From JAZNQL01 sp045531205 (GTDB taxonomy: Bacteria > Bacillota > Clostridia > UMGS1883 > UMGS1540), in contig JAZSDN010000042.1 of NCBI GenBank assembly GCA_045531205.1, positions 1 to 64,000 of the forward strand: 64,000 nt of DNA, read 5' to 3'. The notes beneath the pieces are model-generated. The model made no database searches. It was not told the origin of the DNA and saw nothing but the letters and a program-made list of their open reading frames with translations. Each line of letters begins with the position of its first letter. The stretch's first letter is position 1. Both the position numbers and the translations under genes were made by a program. This document shows positions 32,232 to 41,182 of this stretch, piece after piece.

Positions 32232-33338
32232 ATGATAAATTTTTTAAAGAAAAATGCAGTAATGACAATAGCATTTTTGGCAGCACTGGTAACCTCGTTT
32301 ATTGTCCTGCCTGATAAAGAATATATAGGCTATTTTGACTTTAAAACATTAGTCTGTCTTTTTTGTGTCCTTGCAGTGGTGTGTGCACTAAAAAACATAA
32401 ACTTTTTCTATATCCTTGCAAAAAGAATAGTACAGCTTTTTAAAACTGCAAGAATGAGCATTTTAGCTCTTGTATACATAACCTTTATAGGCTCAATGCT
32501 TATTGCAAACGATATGGCACTTTTAACATTTTTGCCGCTTGGATACTTTGTATTAACCACAACAGGTAAAGAAAAATATATGGCGTTTACTTTTATAATG
32601 CAAAATATCGCAGCAAACCTTGGCGGAATGTTAACTCCCTTTGGAAATCCGCAAAATTTATATATCTATTCCTTCTACGATATTGCAAACCTCGAATTTA
32701 TGAAAATAATGGCACCGCCCTTTATTTTGTCTGTAGTTTTAATCACGCTTTTCTGCCTTATATTTGTAAAAAATGAACCCTTGAAAATTGAAGAAGACAA
32801 GGTAAAATTAGAACCCAAAAGAACAGTACTTTATCTTATTTTGTTTGCGTTTTCAATCCTCATAGTATTCAGGGGAATCCCTTATATTCTGGGACTTATA
32901 GTTATACCCGCAGTATTGTTTTTTGCAGATAGAAAAGCACTGAAAGACGTAGATTATCCCTTACTTTTAACCTTTGTATTTTTCTTTGTTTTTGCAGGGA
33001 ATATGTCAAGAATGGATGCAGTTCAAAGCCTCTTCTCATTTTTGCTTTCAAAAAGCACATTTTTGTTTGGCGTACTGTCTTGCCAGTGTATAAGTAATGT
33101 ACCTTCAGCAATACTTTTGTCGCAGTTTACACAAAATTACAAGGAACTTCTTTTGGGTGTAAATATAGGCGGAGTAGGGACTTTAATATCCTCGCTTGCA
33201 AGTCTTATCACATTCAGGGAATATGTAAAACATAATCCCAAAAAGACGTGGTATTATATCGGCTTATTCTCGCTTTATAACTTTGTATTTTTGTTAATTT
33301 TAACAGCTTTCGAGCTTTTAACAGCCTGCTCTTTGTAA
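32232..33338 (+). CDS. Anion permease of the ArsB/NhaD/CitM (IT) superfamily
   Basis: 368 residues from ATG 32232 (AAAAAGGAG upstream; a start at 32193 adds a charged stretch and has no ribosome binding site). About ten hydrophobic segments span the length. ANDMALLTFLPL and NLGGMLTPFGNPQNLYIYS are the re-entrant SN(D)-type and TP-G-N-P-x-N motifs of the SLC13/ArsB-like ion transporters. SNVPSAILLSQF near residue 300 is the second copy. It probably exports or imports an oxyanion or dicarboxylate with Na+ or H+. No neighbours indicate the substrate. Confidence 0.8.
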   Translation: MINFLKKNAVMTIAFLAALVTSFIVLPDKEYIGYFDFKTLVCLFCVLAVVCALKNINFFYILAKRIVQLFKTARMSILALVYITFIGSMLIANDMALLTFLPLGYFVLTTTGKEKYMAFTFIMQNIAANLGGMLTPFGNPQNLYIYSFYDIANLEFMKIMAPPFILSVVLITLFCLIFVKNEPLKIEEDKVKLEPKRTVLYLILFAFSILIVFRGIPYILGLIVIPAVLFFADRKALKDVDYPLLLTFVFFFVFAGNMSRMDAVQSLFSFLLSKSTFLFGVLSCQCISNVPSAILLSQFTQNYKELLLGVNIGGVGTLISSLASLITFREYVKHNPKKTWYYIGLFSLYNFVFLLILTAFELLTACSL

Positions 33339-33372
33339 CAAAAATAGAATTATAAATAAGTTAAAAATTTAA

Positions 33373-33401
33373 TTGACATATACTACCTGTTATGATATAA
33401 T
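33373..33401 (+). promoter_or_regulatory. Promoter of the pyr operon
   Basis: TTGACA (33373-33378), 17 bases, TATAAT (33396-33401). Transcription should start near 33408, giving a ~140-base leader before pyrC. Confidence 0.85.
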
Positions 33402-33412
33402 AATATAAATTT

Positions 33413-33530
33413 AAATCTTTAAAGGCGATACAGAGATATCGGCAAGATTTTTAAATACTTTTGCGGGAGATAAATTAACCGCTTTTTTGGTGTATTTATG
33501 CCTTGCTGATAAAAGCAGGGTATTTTTTGT
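33413..33530 (+). promoter_or_regulatory. Pyr operon attenuator, PyrR-like
   Basis: An upstream hairpin (AAATCTT/AAGATTT with inner CGATA/TATCG, 33413-33450) carries CAGAGA in the loop and CGGCAAG in the 3' arm, like the CAGAGAGGC-GCAAG core of PyrR-binding sites. A terminator follows: ATGCCTTGCT (33498-33507), AGCAGGGTAT (33514-33523) and a T run. This suggests UMP-dependent termination by PyrR, which is not in the window. The PyrR match is partial. Confidence 0.6.
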
Positions 33531-33548
33531 ACAGAAAGGAGAATTATA

Positions 33549-34730
33549 ATGGCTTACATAAAAACTACAACTAAACAAGTTATAATGTCCGATTTGTCAA
33601 AATCAGTTATTTCCTGCTGTGACGATAAATATTGTGTTTTTCCCGGCTTTTGTGATGTGCATGTGCATTTTCGCGAGCCGGGTTTTTCATATAAAGAAAC
33701 AATTTATTCGGGCAGTCGTGCTGCGGCAAAGGGAGGATATACGGCAGTATGCACAATGCCTAACCTAAACCCCGTGCCCGACAGTGCCGAAAACTTAAAA
33801 AAACAAACCGAGATTATAAAAAAAGATTCCTGCATCAATATCTACCCTTATGGCTCAATTACAAAATGCCAGATGGGGGAAGAGCTTTCTGATATGCAGA
33901 ATATGACCGACGCAATAGCCTTTTCTGACGACGGGAAAGGGGTACAAAACCCCCTTGTTATGAAACAGGCTATGAAGGAAGCAAAAGCCTTGGGCAAAAT
34001 AATTGTGGCACATTGTGAAGATAACAGCCTTTTGCACGGCGGATACATACACGACGGGGAATATGCAAAAAAGCACTCGCATCGTGGCATCTGTTCCGAA
34101 AGTGAATGGGGTCCCATAAAAAGAGATTTGGAGCTTGCACGGGAAACAGGAGCAGCATACCACGTCTGCCATATTTCCTGTGCTGAAAGTGTTGAGCTTA
34201 TAAGGCAGGCAAAAAAAGAAGGATTAAATGTCACCTGCGAAACAGCACCACATTACCTTGTTTTGGACGATAGCTTTTTACAGGAAGATGGAAGATTTAA
34301 AATGAATCCGCCTCTTCGAAGTGAAAAGGACAGGCTTGCCCTTATAGAAGGTATATGCGACGGTACCATTGATATGATAGCAACAGACCACGCTCCCCAC
34401 AGCGAGGAAGAAAAATCAAAAGGACTCGAAAAAAGTGCCTTTGGCATAGTGGGAATAGAAACAGCATTTTCGGTGTTGTACACCCACCTTGTGCAAAAAA
34501 ACATAATAAGCCTTGAAAAGCTTATTGACCTTATGGCAATAAACCCAAGAGAAAGATTTGGAATTCCCTTGGGGAATGATTTTACCGTTTGGGACTTGAA
34601 TGCAGATATAACGGTAGATAAAAAAGACTTTATTTCTCTTGGAAAAGCAACACCGTTTGAAGGTATGAGCTTTAAAGCAAAATGCATAGCAACGGTGTGC
34701 AATGGAAAAACAGTATACGAACAAAATTGA
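33549..34730 (+). CDS. pyrC: Dihydroorotase
   Basis: A 393-residue amidohydrolase converting carbamoyl-aspartate to dihydroorotate. The metal-binding HxH lies in FCDVHVHFREPGF, the substrate Arg follows, and CTMPNLNPVPDS and ATDHAPHSEEEK carry the remaining catalytic residues (the Asp of the latter is the general base). The N-terminus is a little short compared with the family and starts at ATG after AAAGGAG. It is the first gene of the pyr operon, right behind the attenuator. Confidence 0.95.
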   Translation: MAYIKTTTKQVIMSDLSKSVISCCDDKYCVFPGFCDVHVHFREPGFSYKETIYSGSRAAAKGGYTAVCTMPNLNPVPDSAENLKKQTEIIKKDSCINIYPYGSITKCQMGEELSDMQNMTDAIAFSDDGKGVQNPLVMKQAMKEAKALGKIIVAHCEDNSLLHGGYIHDGEYAKKHSHRGICSESEWGPIKRDLELARETGAAYHVCHISCAESVELIRQAKKEGLNVTCETAPHYLVLDDSFLQEDGRFKMNPPLRSEKDRLALIEGICDGTIDMIATDHAPHSEEEKSKGLEKSAFGIVGIETAFSVLYTHLVQKNIISLEKLIDLMAINPRERFGIPLGNDFTVWDLNADITVDKKDFISLGKATPFEGMSFKAKCIATVCNGKTVYEQN

Positions 34731-34743
34731 GGAGGTTACATAA

Positions 34744-37700
34744 ATGGCAAAGAGAACAGATATTAAAAAAGTACTTATAATAGGCTCTGGCCCTATAGTT
34801 ATAGGTCAGGCGGCAGAATTTGACTATGCGGGAACACAGGCTTGCTTGTCACTTAAGGAGGAAGGATACGAGGTAATACTTGTAAACTCAAACCCCGCAA
34901 CAATTATGACAGATACATCAATAGCAGATAAAGTGTATATGGAACCTCTCACTTTGGAATACATAGCAAAAATTTTAAGATACGAAAGACCTGATGCAAT
35001 AGTTCCGGGTATTGGCGGACAAACAGGTTTAAACCTTGCCGTTCAGCTTGAAAAGAAGGGTATCTTAAAAGAATGCGGAGTAGAGCTTTTAGGTACAAGC
35101 AGTAAGAGTATCGAGCGAGCAGAAGACAGAGAACTCTTTAAAAGTATGTGCGAGGAAATAGGAGAACCCGTTATTCCTTCCGAAATCACATATAACATAG
35201 AAGATGCAAAAAGAGCCGCAAAAGAAATAGGCTACCCTGTAGTACTTCGCCCTGCATTTACCTTGGGCGGAACAGGTGGCGGCTTTGCAAATAACGAAGA
35301 AGAGCTTATGGAAATAGGTCTTAATGCCTTCAAGCTTTCACCTGTTTCACAGGTACTTATCGAAAAGAGCGTTAAAGGCTATAAAGAAATCGAGTTTGAA
35401 GTTATGCGTGACTCATCAGACCACGCAATAACAATCTGCGGTATGGAAAATATCGACCCTGTAGGCGTTCACACAGGCGACTCACTTGTTGTAGCACCCA
35501 TTCTTTCACTTTCAGACCACGATTTAAAAATGCTCAACGACAGTGCAATAAAAATAATAAAAGAACTTAAAATCGAAGGCGGCTGTAACGTTCAGTTTGC
35601 TTTGAATCCCGATACAAGTGAATATTACTTAATAGAGGTAAACCCAAGAGTTTCACGTTCGTCAGCACTTGCATCAAAAGCAAGCGGATATCCCATTGCA
35701 AGAGTTACCGCTAAAATTGCCCTTGGTATGAAGCTTGAAGAAATAGCGGTTGCAGGCGGCACCGCGGCAATAGAACCAAAGCTTGACTATATAGTTGCAA
35801 AATTCCCACGCTTCCCCTTTGATAAATTTACATCAGCAACAAATGTTCTCGGAACACAGATGAAAGCAACAGGCGAAGTAATGGGTATAGGCTCAACCCT
35901 CACAGAATGTCTTTTAAAATCTGTACGTTCTCTTGAAACAGGCGTTTGCCACTTCTATCTTGCAAAGTTCGATAAAATGACAGATGACGAACTTAAAGAC
36001 TACATAAAAGAATTCAAAGACGATAACGTTTTTGCAGTAGCCGAGCTTTTAAGACGTAAAACAAGCATCGAAGAACTGCACGAAATTACAAAGATTACAG
36101 AACTCTTCCTTGAAGCATTTAAAGAAATAATCGAAATGGAAGACATAATCAAAAATAATAAAAACGATATTGAGGTTCTTAAAAAAGCAAAAATTATGGG
36201 ATTTGCCGACAAGTTTATCGCCCAGCTTTGGAATTGCCCCGAAATTGATGTTTACAACAAAAGAAAAGCAAACAAAATTATACCCGTGTTCAGAATGGTT
36301 GATACCTTGCACACAGGCAAATATATTGCATATCTTTATTCATCTTATACAGGCGAAAACGAATCAAGACTTACCGATAAAAAGAAAATTATCGTACTCG
36401 GTGCAGGTCCTATCCGTATAGGTCAGGGCGTAGAGTTTGACTATTCAACAGTACACGCAGTACAAACCATTAAAAAGTCTGGGTACGAGGCTATTATAAT
36501 CAACAATAACCCCGAAACAGTTTCAACCGACTATACAACTGCCGATAAGCTTTACTTTGAACCCTTAACACCCGAAGATGTTATGGCAATAATCGACTTT
36601 GAAAATCCCGAAGGTGTTATAGCAACATTAGGCGGACAAACAGCAATAAACCTTGCAGAACCCCTTGTTGCAAGAGGAGTAAAAATTATCGGTACAGACT
36701 GCGATGCAATAGACAGAGCAGAAAACCGTGACAGATTTGAAAAAATATTAAAAGAACTTTCAATTCCACAGCCACAAGGTAAAGCCGTAACAAAAATAGA
36801 AGATGGCATAAAAGCTGCAAAAGAAATAGGTTACCCTGTTTTGGTACGTCCTTCATTCGTACTTGGCGGCAGAGCAATGCAGATAGTTGCGAATGAAGAA
36901 CAATTAAAGCATTACCTTAAAACAGCGGTTGAGGTTGATGCAGATAAACCCGTACTTGTTGACAAATATATTCAGGGTAAAGAGGTTGAGGTTGATGCTA
37001 TTTGCGACGGCAGAGACGTTTTTGTACCTGGTATTATGGAGCTTGTTGAAAGAACAGGTATTCACTCGGGCGACTCAATAAGTGTTTACCCAACATTCAG
37101 TATTTCCGATAAAGTAAAGGGTATTATTTTGCAGTATGCAAAAAAACTTGGACTTGGAATAGGAATTATAGGTCTTTATAATATCCAGTTCATTGTTGAT
37201 AAGGAAGACAATGTTTATATAATCGAAGTAAACCCCCGTTCTTCAAGAACAGTTCCCTTCCTTTCAAAATCAACAGGCTACTCGCTTGCAGATATCGCAA
37301 CCGAAGTTATAATGGGTAAATCCTTAAAAGAACAGGGAATTTTTGATATATATCCAAAAGAGAAAAATCGTTTCTATGTAAAGGTACCCGTGTTCTCATT
37401 CAATAAAATAAAAGGACTCGACAGCTATCTTTCACCCGAAATGAAATCAACAGGTGAAGCAATAGGCTACGACGATAAATTAAACCGTGCCCTTTATAAA
37501 GCATTGCAGGCAAGCGGAATGCATCTGCAAAACTACGGTACAGTGCTTGCAACCATTGCCGATGACGATAAAGAAGAAGCACTTCCTTTAATAAAGAGAT
37601 TCTATAACCTCGGCTTTAATATCGAAGCGACAGAAGGAACAGCAAACTTCTTAAAAGAACACGGCATACGCACCCACGTTCTTAAAAAGATAAGCAGCGG

Positions 37701-37917
37701 AAGCGAAGAGATTTTAGATTCCATAAGACAGGGTCATATCGCCTATGTTATAAACACAAAAGCCGCAAATGCGACTCATCAGACAGGCGACGGTCAGCAA
37801 ATCCGCCACTGTGCAACAGAAAATAACGTAACAATATTCACTTCCCTTGACACAGTAAGAGTTTTACTTGATATTTTAGACGAAACCACTCTTACAATAT
37901 CAACAATTGATGCATAA
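34744..37917 (+). CDS. carB: Carbamoyl-phosphate synthase, large subunit
   Basis: A 1057-residue enzyme forming carbamoyl phosphate from ammonia, bicarbonate and 2 ATP. Two homologous halves, each with an ATP-grasp domain, begin at LIIGSGPIVIGQAAEFDYAG (near 12) and IVLGAGPIRIGQGVEFDYS (near 548); the C-terminal MGS-like regulatory domain spans about 930-1057. The small glutaminase subunit gene carA is not in this operon or elsewhere in the window. The stop codon TAA is also the first three bases of the terminal repeat of the element at 37915. GAGGT precedes the ATG. Confidence 0.95.
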   Translation: MAKRTDIKKVLIIGSGPIVIGQAAEFDYAGTQACLSLKEEGYEVILVNSNPATIMTDTSIADKVYMEPLTLEYIAKILRYERPDAIVPGIGGQTGLNLAVQLEKKGILKECGVELLGTSSKSIERAEDRELFKSMCEEIGEPVIPSEITYNIEDAKRAAKEIGYPVVLRPAFTLGGTGGGFANNEEELMEIGLNAFKLSPVSQVLIEKSVKGYKEIEFEVMRDSSDHAITICGMENIDPVGVHTGDSLVVAPILSLSDHDLKMLNDSAIKIIKELKIEGGCNVQFALNPDTSEYYLIEVNPRVSRSSALASKASGYPIARVTAKIALGMKLEEIAVAGGTAAIEPKLDYIVAKFPRFPFDKFTSATNVLGTQMKATGEVMGIGSTLTECLLKSVRSLETGVCHFYLAKFDKMTDDELKDYIKEFKDDNVFAVAELLRRKTSIEELHEITKITELFLEAFKEIIEMEDIIKNNKNDIEVLKKAKIMGFADKFIAQLWNCPEIDVYNKRKANKIIPVFRMVDTLHTGKYIAYLYSSYTGENESRLTDKKKIIVLGAGPIRIGQGVEFDYSTVHAVQTIKKSGYEAIIINNNPETVSTDYTTADKLYFEPLTPEDVMAIIDFENPEGVIATLGGQTAINLAEPLVARGVKIIGTDCDAIDRAENRDRFEKILKELSIPQPQGKAVTKIEDGIKAAKEIGYPVLVRPSFVLGGRAMQIVANEEQLKHYLKTAVEVDADKPVLVDKYIQGKEVEVDAICDGRDVFVPGIMELVERTGIHSGDSISVYPTFSISDKVKGIILQYAKKLGLGIGIIGLYNIQFIVDKEDNVYIIEVNPRSSRTVPFLSKSTGYSLADIATEVIMGKSLKEQGIFDIYPKEKNRFYVKVPVFSFNKIKGLDSYLSPEMKSTGEAIGYDDKLNRALYKALQASGMHLQNYGTVLATIADDDKEEALPLIKRFYNLGFNIEATEGTANFLKEHGIRTHVLKKISSGSEEILDSIRQGHIAYVINTKAANATHQTGDGQQIRHCATENNVTIFTSLDTVRVLLDILDETTLTISTIDA

Positions 37918-38192
37918 CCGAAAGAGAGTAATCCGAACCTGCCTAAAACGGTGGAATTTCGGCATCTTTTGGCTTGTCATCCTTGCAAGGCACAAAGCCT
38001 TGCTTCCTCTTCCGCACCAAAATCTACTCAAAATTTCATCCGTTTTAGGTCAATAGAATTTTTAGAGCAGCAGATTTTTGATTGCGGAAGGCAAAAACAC
38101 AGGTAATCCTGGCGGATTACCGAGTATTTTAACACATCGAAAGCGAAAATCGGCCTCTAAAAATCAGAGTTCGGATTATTCACTTTCGGTTA
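37915..38192. mobile_element. MITE-like element in the pyr operon
   Basis: A 278-base noncoding element with 24-base terminal inverted repeats (22 of 24 match): left end TAACCGAAAG...TAATCCGAAC, right end GTTCGGATTA...CTTTCGGTTA. No ORF is seen. Internal pairs include CCTAAAACG (37941) and CGTTTTAGG (38041). Part of its interior matches bases 35-84 of the window. It separates carB from pyrK and includes the carB stop codon. It has no terminator T tract, so transcription may pass through. Confidence 0.7.
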
Positions 38193-38202
38193 AGGATAAA
38201 TT

Positions 38203-38934
38203 ATGAAAAACTGTATTTTTAACATAAAAGAGAATATAGCCTTAACAGAAAATGTTTTTAAAATGACCTTGACGGGCGACACAAAAGACATTTTGCCAGG
38301 CCAGTTTGTAAACATAAAGCTTGACGGACTTTATTTAAGACGTCCCATTTCGGTGTGCGATGTAGATAACGGAAACCTTGTTATAATCTACAAGGTGGTA
38401 GGTCACGGCACCGAAAAAATGAGCCTTATGAAAGAAGGCAGCCTTGATGTTTTAACACATCTCGGTAACGGCTACAGCTTAAAAGAATCAGGCGAAAAAC
38501 CCTTGCTTTTAGGCGGCGGTGTAGGCGTACCCCCACTTTATATGCTTGCAAAAGAGCTTATAGCACAGGGTAAAAAAGTTTCGGTAATACTTGGGTTTAA
38601 TACCAAAAGCGAAATCTTTTACGAAAACGAATTCAAGGCTTTGGGAGCAGAGGTTTTTGTTACAACAGTTGACGGAAGCTATGGCACAAAAGGCTTTGTA
38701 ACCGATAAAATGAAAGAGCTTGACTATACCTATATCTACACCTGCGGACCCGAAAATATGCTCAAAGCCGTATACCGCGAAAGTAAAAGTAGCGGACAGT
38801 TCAGCTTTGAAGAGAGAATGGGTTGCGGCTTTGGTGCTTGTATGGGATGTTCGTGCAAAACAATAACAGGCTATAAAAGAATATGTAAAGAAGGCCCCGT
38901 GCTATTTAAGGAGGAAATATTATGGGAAAGCTGA
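38203..38934 (+). CDS. pyrK: Dihydroorotate dehydrogenase electron-transfer subunit
   Basis: A 243-residue FAD and [2Fe-2S] protein that passes electrons from PyrD (type 1B) to NAD+. RRPISVCDV is the FAD-binding motif, LLGGGVGVPPLYMLAKEL the NAD-binding region, and CGFGACMGCSCK with a later Cys the 2Fe-2S cluster loop. Its last 13 bases overlap pyrD. The ribosome binding site (AAGGAT) is moderate and lies just after the MITE. It forms a heterotetramer with PyrD in the cytosol. Confidence 0.93.
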   Translation: MKNCIFNIKENIALTENVFKMTLTGDTKDILPGQFVNIKLDGLYLRRPISVCDVDNGNLVIIYKVVGHGTEKMSLMKEGSLDVLTHLGNGYSLKESGEKPLLLGGGVGVPPLYMLAKELIAQGKKVSVILGFNTKSEIFYENEFKALGAEVFVTTVDGSYGTKGFVTDKMKELDYTYIYTCGPENMLKAVYRESKSSGQFSFEERMGCGFGACMGCSCKTITGYKRICKEGPVLFKEEILWES

Positions 38935-39833
38935 ATGTAAATCTTTGCGGCATAGAGCTTTCAAACCCCGTAATCCCCGCAAGCGGAACCTTCGGATTCG
39001 GGTATGAATTTGCCGAAATTTATGATATAAACTGCCTTGGCACATTTTCGTTTAAAGGCACAACAAAGGATGCAAGATTTGGTAACCCCACACCCCGAAT
39101 TGCAGAATGCACAGCAGGGATGATAAATGCAGTAGGACTGCAAAACCCAGGGGTTGACAAGGTAATTTCAGAAGAATTGCCAAAGCTTAAAAAATGCTTT
39201 GATAAAAAAGTAATGGCAAATGTAAGCGGATTTTCGCTTGAAGAATATGCCTATACCTGCCAAAAGCTTGACTCTTGCGAGCAAATAGGCTGGTTTGAAG
39301 TAAATATAAGCTGCCCAAACGTTCACGGCGGAGGGATGAGCTTTGGTACATCGGCAAAAGCGGCGGCAGAAGTAACAGCGGCAGTAAAAAAAGTAACCAC
39401 AAAGCCCGTTTTTATGAAGCTTTCGCCCAACGTTACCGATATTGTTGAAATAGCAAAGGCTTGCGAGGATGCAGGTGCCGACGGAATAAGTCTTATAAAT
39501 ACCCTTTTCGGTATGAGAATTGACTTAAAAACCAAAAAGCCTGTTATAAAAAATAAAATGGGCGGATTTTCAGGCAGTGCAATATTCCCCGTAGCTTTAA
39601 GAATGGTGTATCAGGTAGCATCTTCGGTAAAAGTGCCCGTTATTGGTATGGGCGGTGTAAGCTCGGCAGAGGACGTAATAGAAATGATGCTTGCAGGTGC
39701 AACCGCAGTTGAGGTTGGAGCTGCAAACCTTGTAAATCCTTACGCCTGCCGTGATATAATAAACGATTTACCAAAAGTAATGGAAAAATATAATATAAAT
39801 AACTTGCAAGATATAATAGGAGGAGCGTTATAA
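38922..39833 (+). CDS. pyrD: Dihydroorotate dehydrogenase, catalytic subunit (type 1B)
   Basis: A 303-residue FMN TIM-barrel enzyme oxidising dihydroorotate to orotate. Motifs: NPVIPASGTFGFG near 15, NAVGLQNPGV near 68, VNISCPNVHGGG near 128 (the Cys is the general base of type 1B enzymes), MKLSPNVTDI and VIGMGGVSSAEDV near 240. It overlaps pyrK by 13 bases and pyrF by one, as expected for coupled subunits. Confidence 0.95.
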   Translation: MGKLNVNLCGIELSNPVIPASGTFGFGYEFAEIYDINCLGTFSFKGTTKDARFGNPTPRIAECTAGMINAVGLQNPGVDKVISEELPKLKKCFDKKVMANVSGFSLEEYAYTCQKLDSCEQIGWFEVNISCPNVHGGGMSFGTSAKAAAEVTAAVKKVTTKPVFMKLSPNVTDIVEIAKACEDAGADGISLINTLFGMRIDLKTKKPVIKNKMGGFSGSAIFPVALRMVYQVASSVKVPVIGMGGVSSAEDVIEMMLAGATAVEVGAANLVNPYACRDIINDLPKVMEKYNINNLQDIIGGAL

Positions 39834-40531
39834 TGGGAAAAGATGTAATTGTAGCGTGTGACTTTGCGTCAAAAGAACAGGTTTTTGAATTTTTGAATAA
39901 GTTTTCAGGAAGAAAACCTTTTGTAAAAATAGGTATGGAGCTTTTTTATGCAGAAGGACCCCAGATTGTCCGTGACATTAAAAAGCTTGGACACAAAATC
40001 TTTTTGGATTTAAAGCTTCACGATATTCCAAACACAGTAAAAAAGGCAATGGCAGTTCTTTCAGGACTTGATGTTGATATATGTAACCTTCACGCAGGCG
40101 GAACTATCCGTATGATGGAAGCGGCAATTGAAGGACTTACAAGAGAAGACGGCACAAGACCTTTGCTGATAGCAGTAACACAGCTTACCTCAACCGATCA
40201 GGAAAGTATGCAGCGTGATTTGCTTATAAACGAAAAAATTGACGAAGTTGTAATGCACTACGCAGAAAACGCAAAAAAAGCAGGACTTGACGGGGTTGTA
40301 TGCTCGCCACTTGAAGCAGAAGCAGTACATAAAAGATGCGGTAATGAATTTTTAACAATAACACCCGGCGTACGCTTTGCAGACGGCGATATAGGCGACC
40401 AAAAACGTGTTATGACCCCTGCGGATGCAAAAAAAGCAGGCTCTGACTATATAGTTGTAGGCAGACCCATCACAGCAGCAGAAGACCCTGTTGCAGCTTA
40501 TGAAAGATGCGTTAAAGAATTTGTTGATTAA
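39833..40531 (+). CDS. pyrF: Orotidine 5'-phosphate decarboxylase
   Basis: A 232-residue TIM-barrel enzyme giving UMP from OMP. VACDFASKE near the start and the catalytic KIFLDLKLHDIPNT (Asp-Lys-x-x-Asp) near residue 60 are present; TPGVRFADG and VVGRPITAAEDP bind phosphate. Its length is typical for the bacterial short form. Its ATG overlaps the pyrD stop by one base. Confidence 0.95.
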   Translation: MGKDVIVACDFASKEQVFEFLNKFSGRKPFVKIGMELFYAEGPQIVRDIKKLGHKIFLDLKLHDIPNTVKKAMAVLSGLDVDICNLHAGGTIRMMEAAIEGLTREDGTRPLLIAVTQLTSTDQESMQRDLLINEKIDEVVMHYAENAKKAGLDGVVCSPLEAEAVHKRCGNEFLTITPGVRFADGDIGDQKRVMTPADAKKAGSDYIVVGRPITAAEDPVAAYERCVKEFVD

Positions 40532-40551
40532 ACTTTTAGGAGGATTTATAT

Positions 40552-41181
40552 ATGGAAAAGCTTATAGCAAAAGATTTACTTTCAATAAAGGCAGTATTTT
40601 TCAGACCCGAAGAACCCTTTACCTGGGCAAGCGGAATAAAAAGCCCTGTTTATTGCGATAACAGACTTACTCTTACTGCTCCCAAAGTTCGTACCGATGT
40701 TGAAAACGGACTTGCAGAGCTTGTAAAGAAATATTACCCCGAAGCAGAAGTTTTGATGGGAACATCAACAGCAGGCATTGCACACGCTGCAATTGTAGGT
40801 CATATTCTTGATATGCCTATGGGATATGTACGCTCGGGCGCAAAAGACCACGGCAGACAAAACCAGATAGAAGGAAAGCTTGAAGCAGGACAAAAAGTAG
40901 TAGTAGTTGAAGATTTAATTTCAACAGGCGGCAGTGTAATAGAAGTTGTAAATGTTTTAAGAGAAGCAGGAGCAGAAGTTTTAGGTGTTGTAAGTATATT
41001 TACTTACGGAATGAAAAAGGGCATCGAAAGACTTGCAGCTGCAGATGTAAAAAATGTTTCGCTTACAAACTTTGATGTTATAGCATCAGTTGCAGCAGAA
41101 GAAGGCTATATAAAAGCTGACGATGTTCAAAGACTTATAGCATTCAGAAACAACCCATCAGACGAAAGCTGGATAAAATAA
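40552..41181 (+). CDS. pyrE: Orotate phosphoribosyltransferase
   Basis: A 209-residue type I PRTase converting orotate and PRPP to OMP. The PRPP-binding loop is VVVVEDLISTGGSVIEV near residue 120; SAGIAHAA-type residues (GTSTAGIAHAAIVG) and the flexible loop RSGAKDHGRQNQIEG carry the catalytic Lys. AGGAGG lies 9-10 bases upstream. It ends one base before the next ATG. Confidence 0.95.
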   Translation: MEKLIAKDLLSIKAVFFRPEEPFTWASGIKSPVYCDNRLTLTAPKVRTDVENGLAELVKKYYPEAEVLMGTSTAGIAHAAIVGHILDMPMGYVRSGAKDHGRQNQIEGKLEAGQKVVVVEDLISTGGSVIEVVNVLREAGAEVLGVVSIFTYGMKKGIERLAAADVKNVSLTNFDVIASVAAEEGYIKADDVQRLIAFRNNPSDESWIK

Positions 41182-41182
41182 A

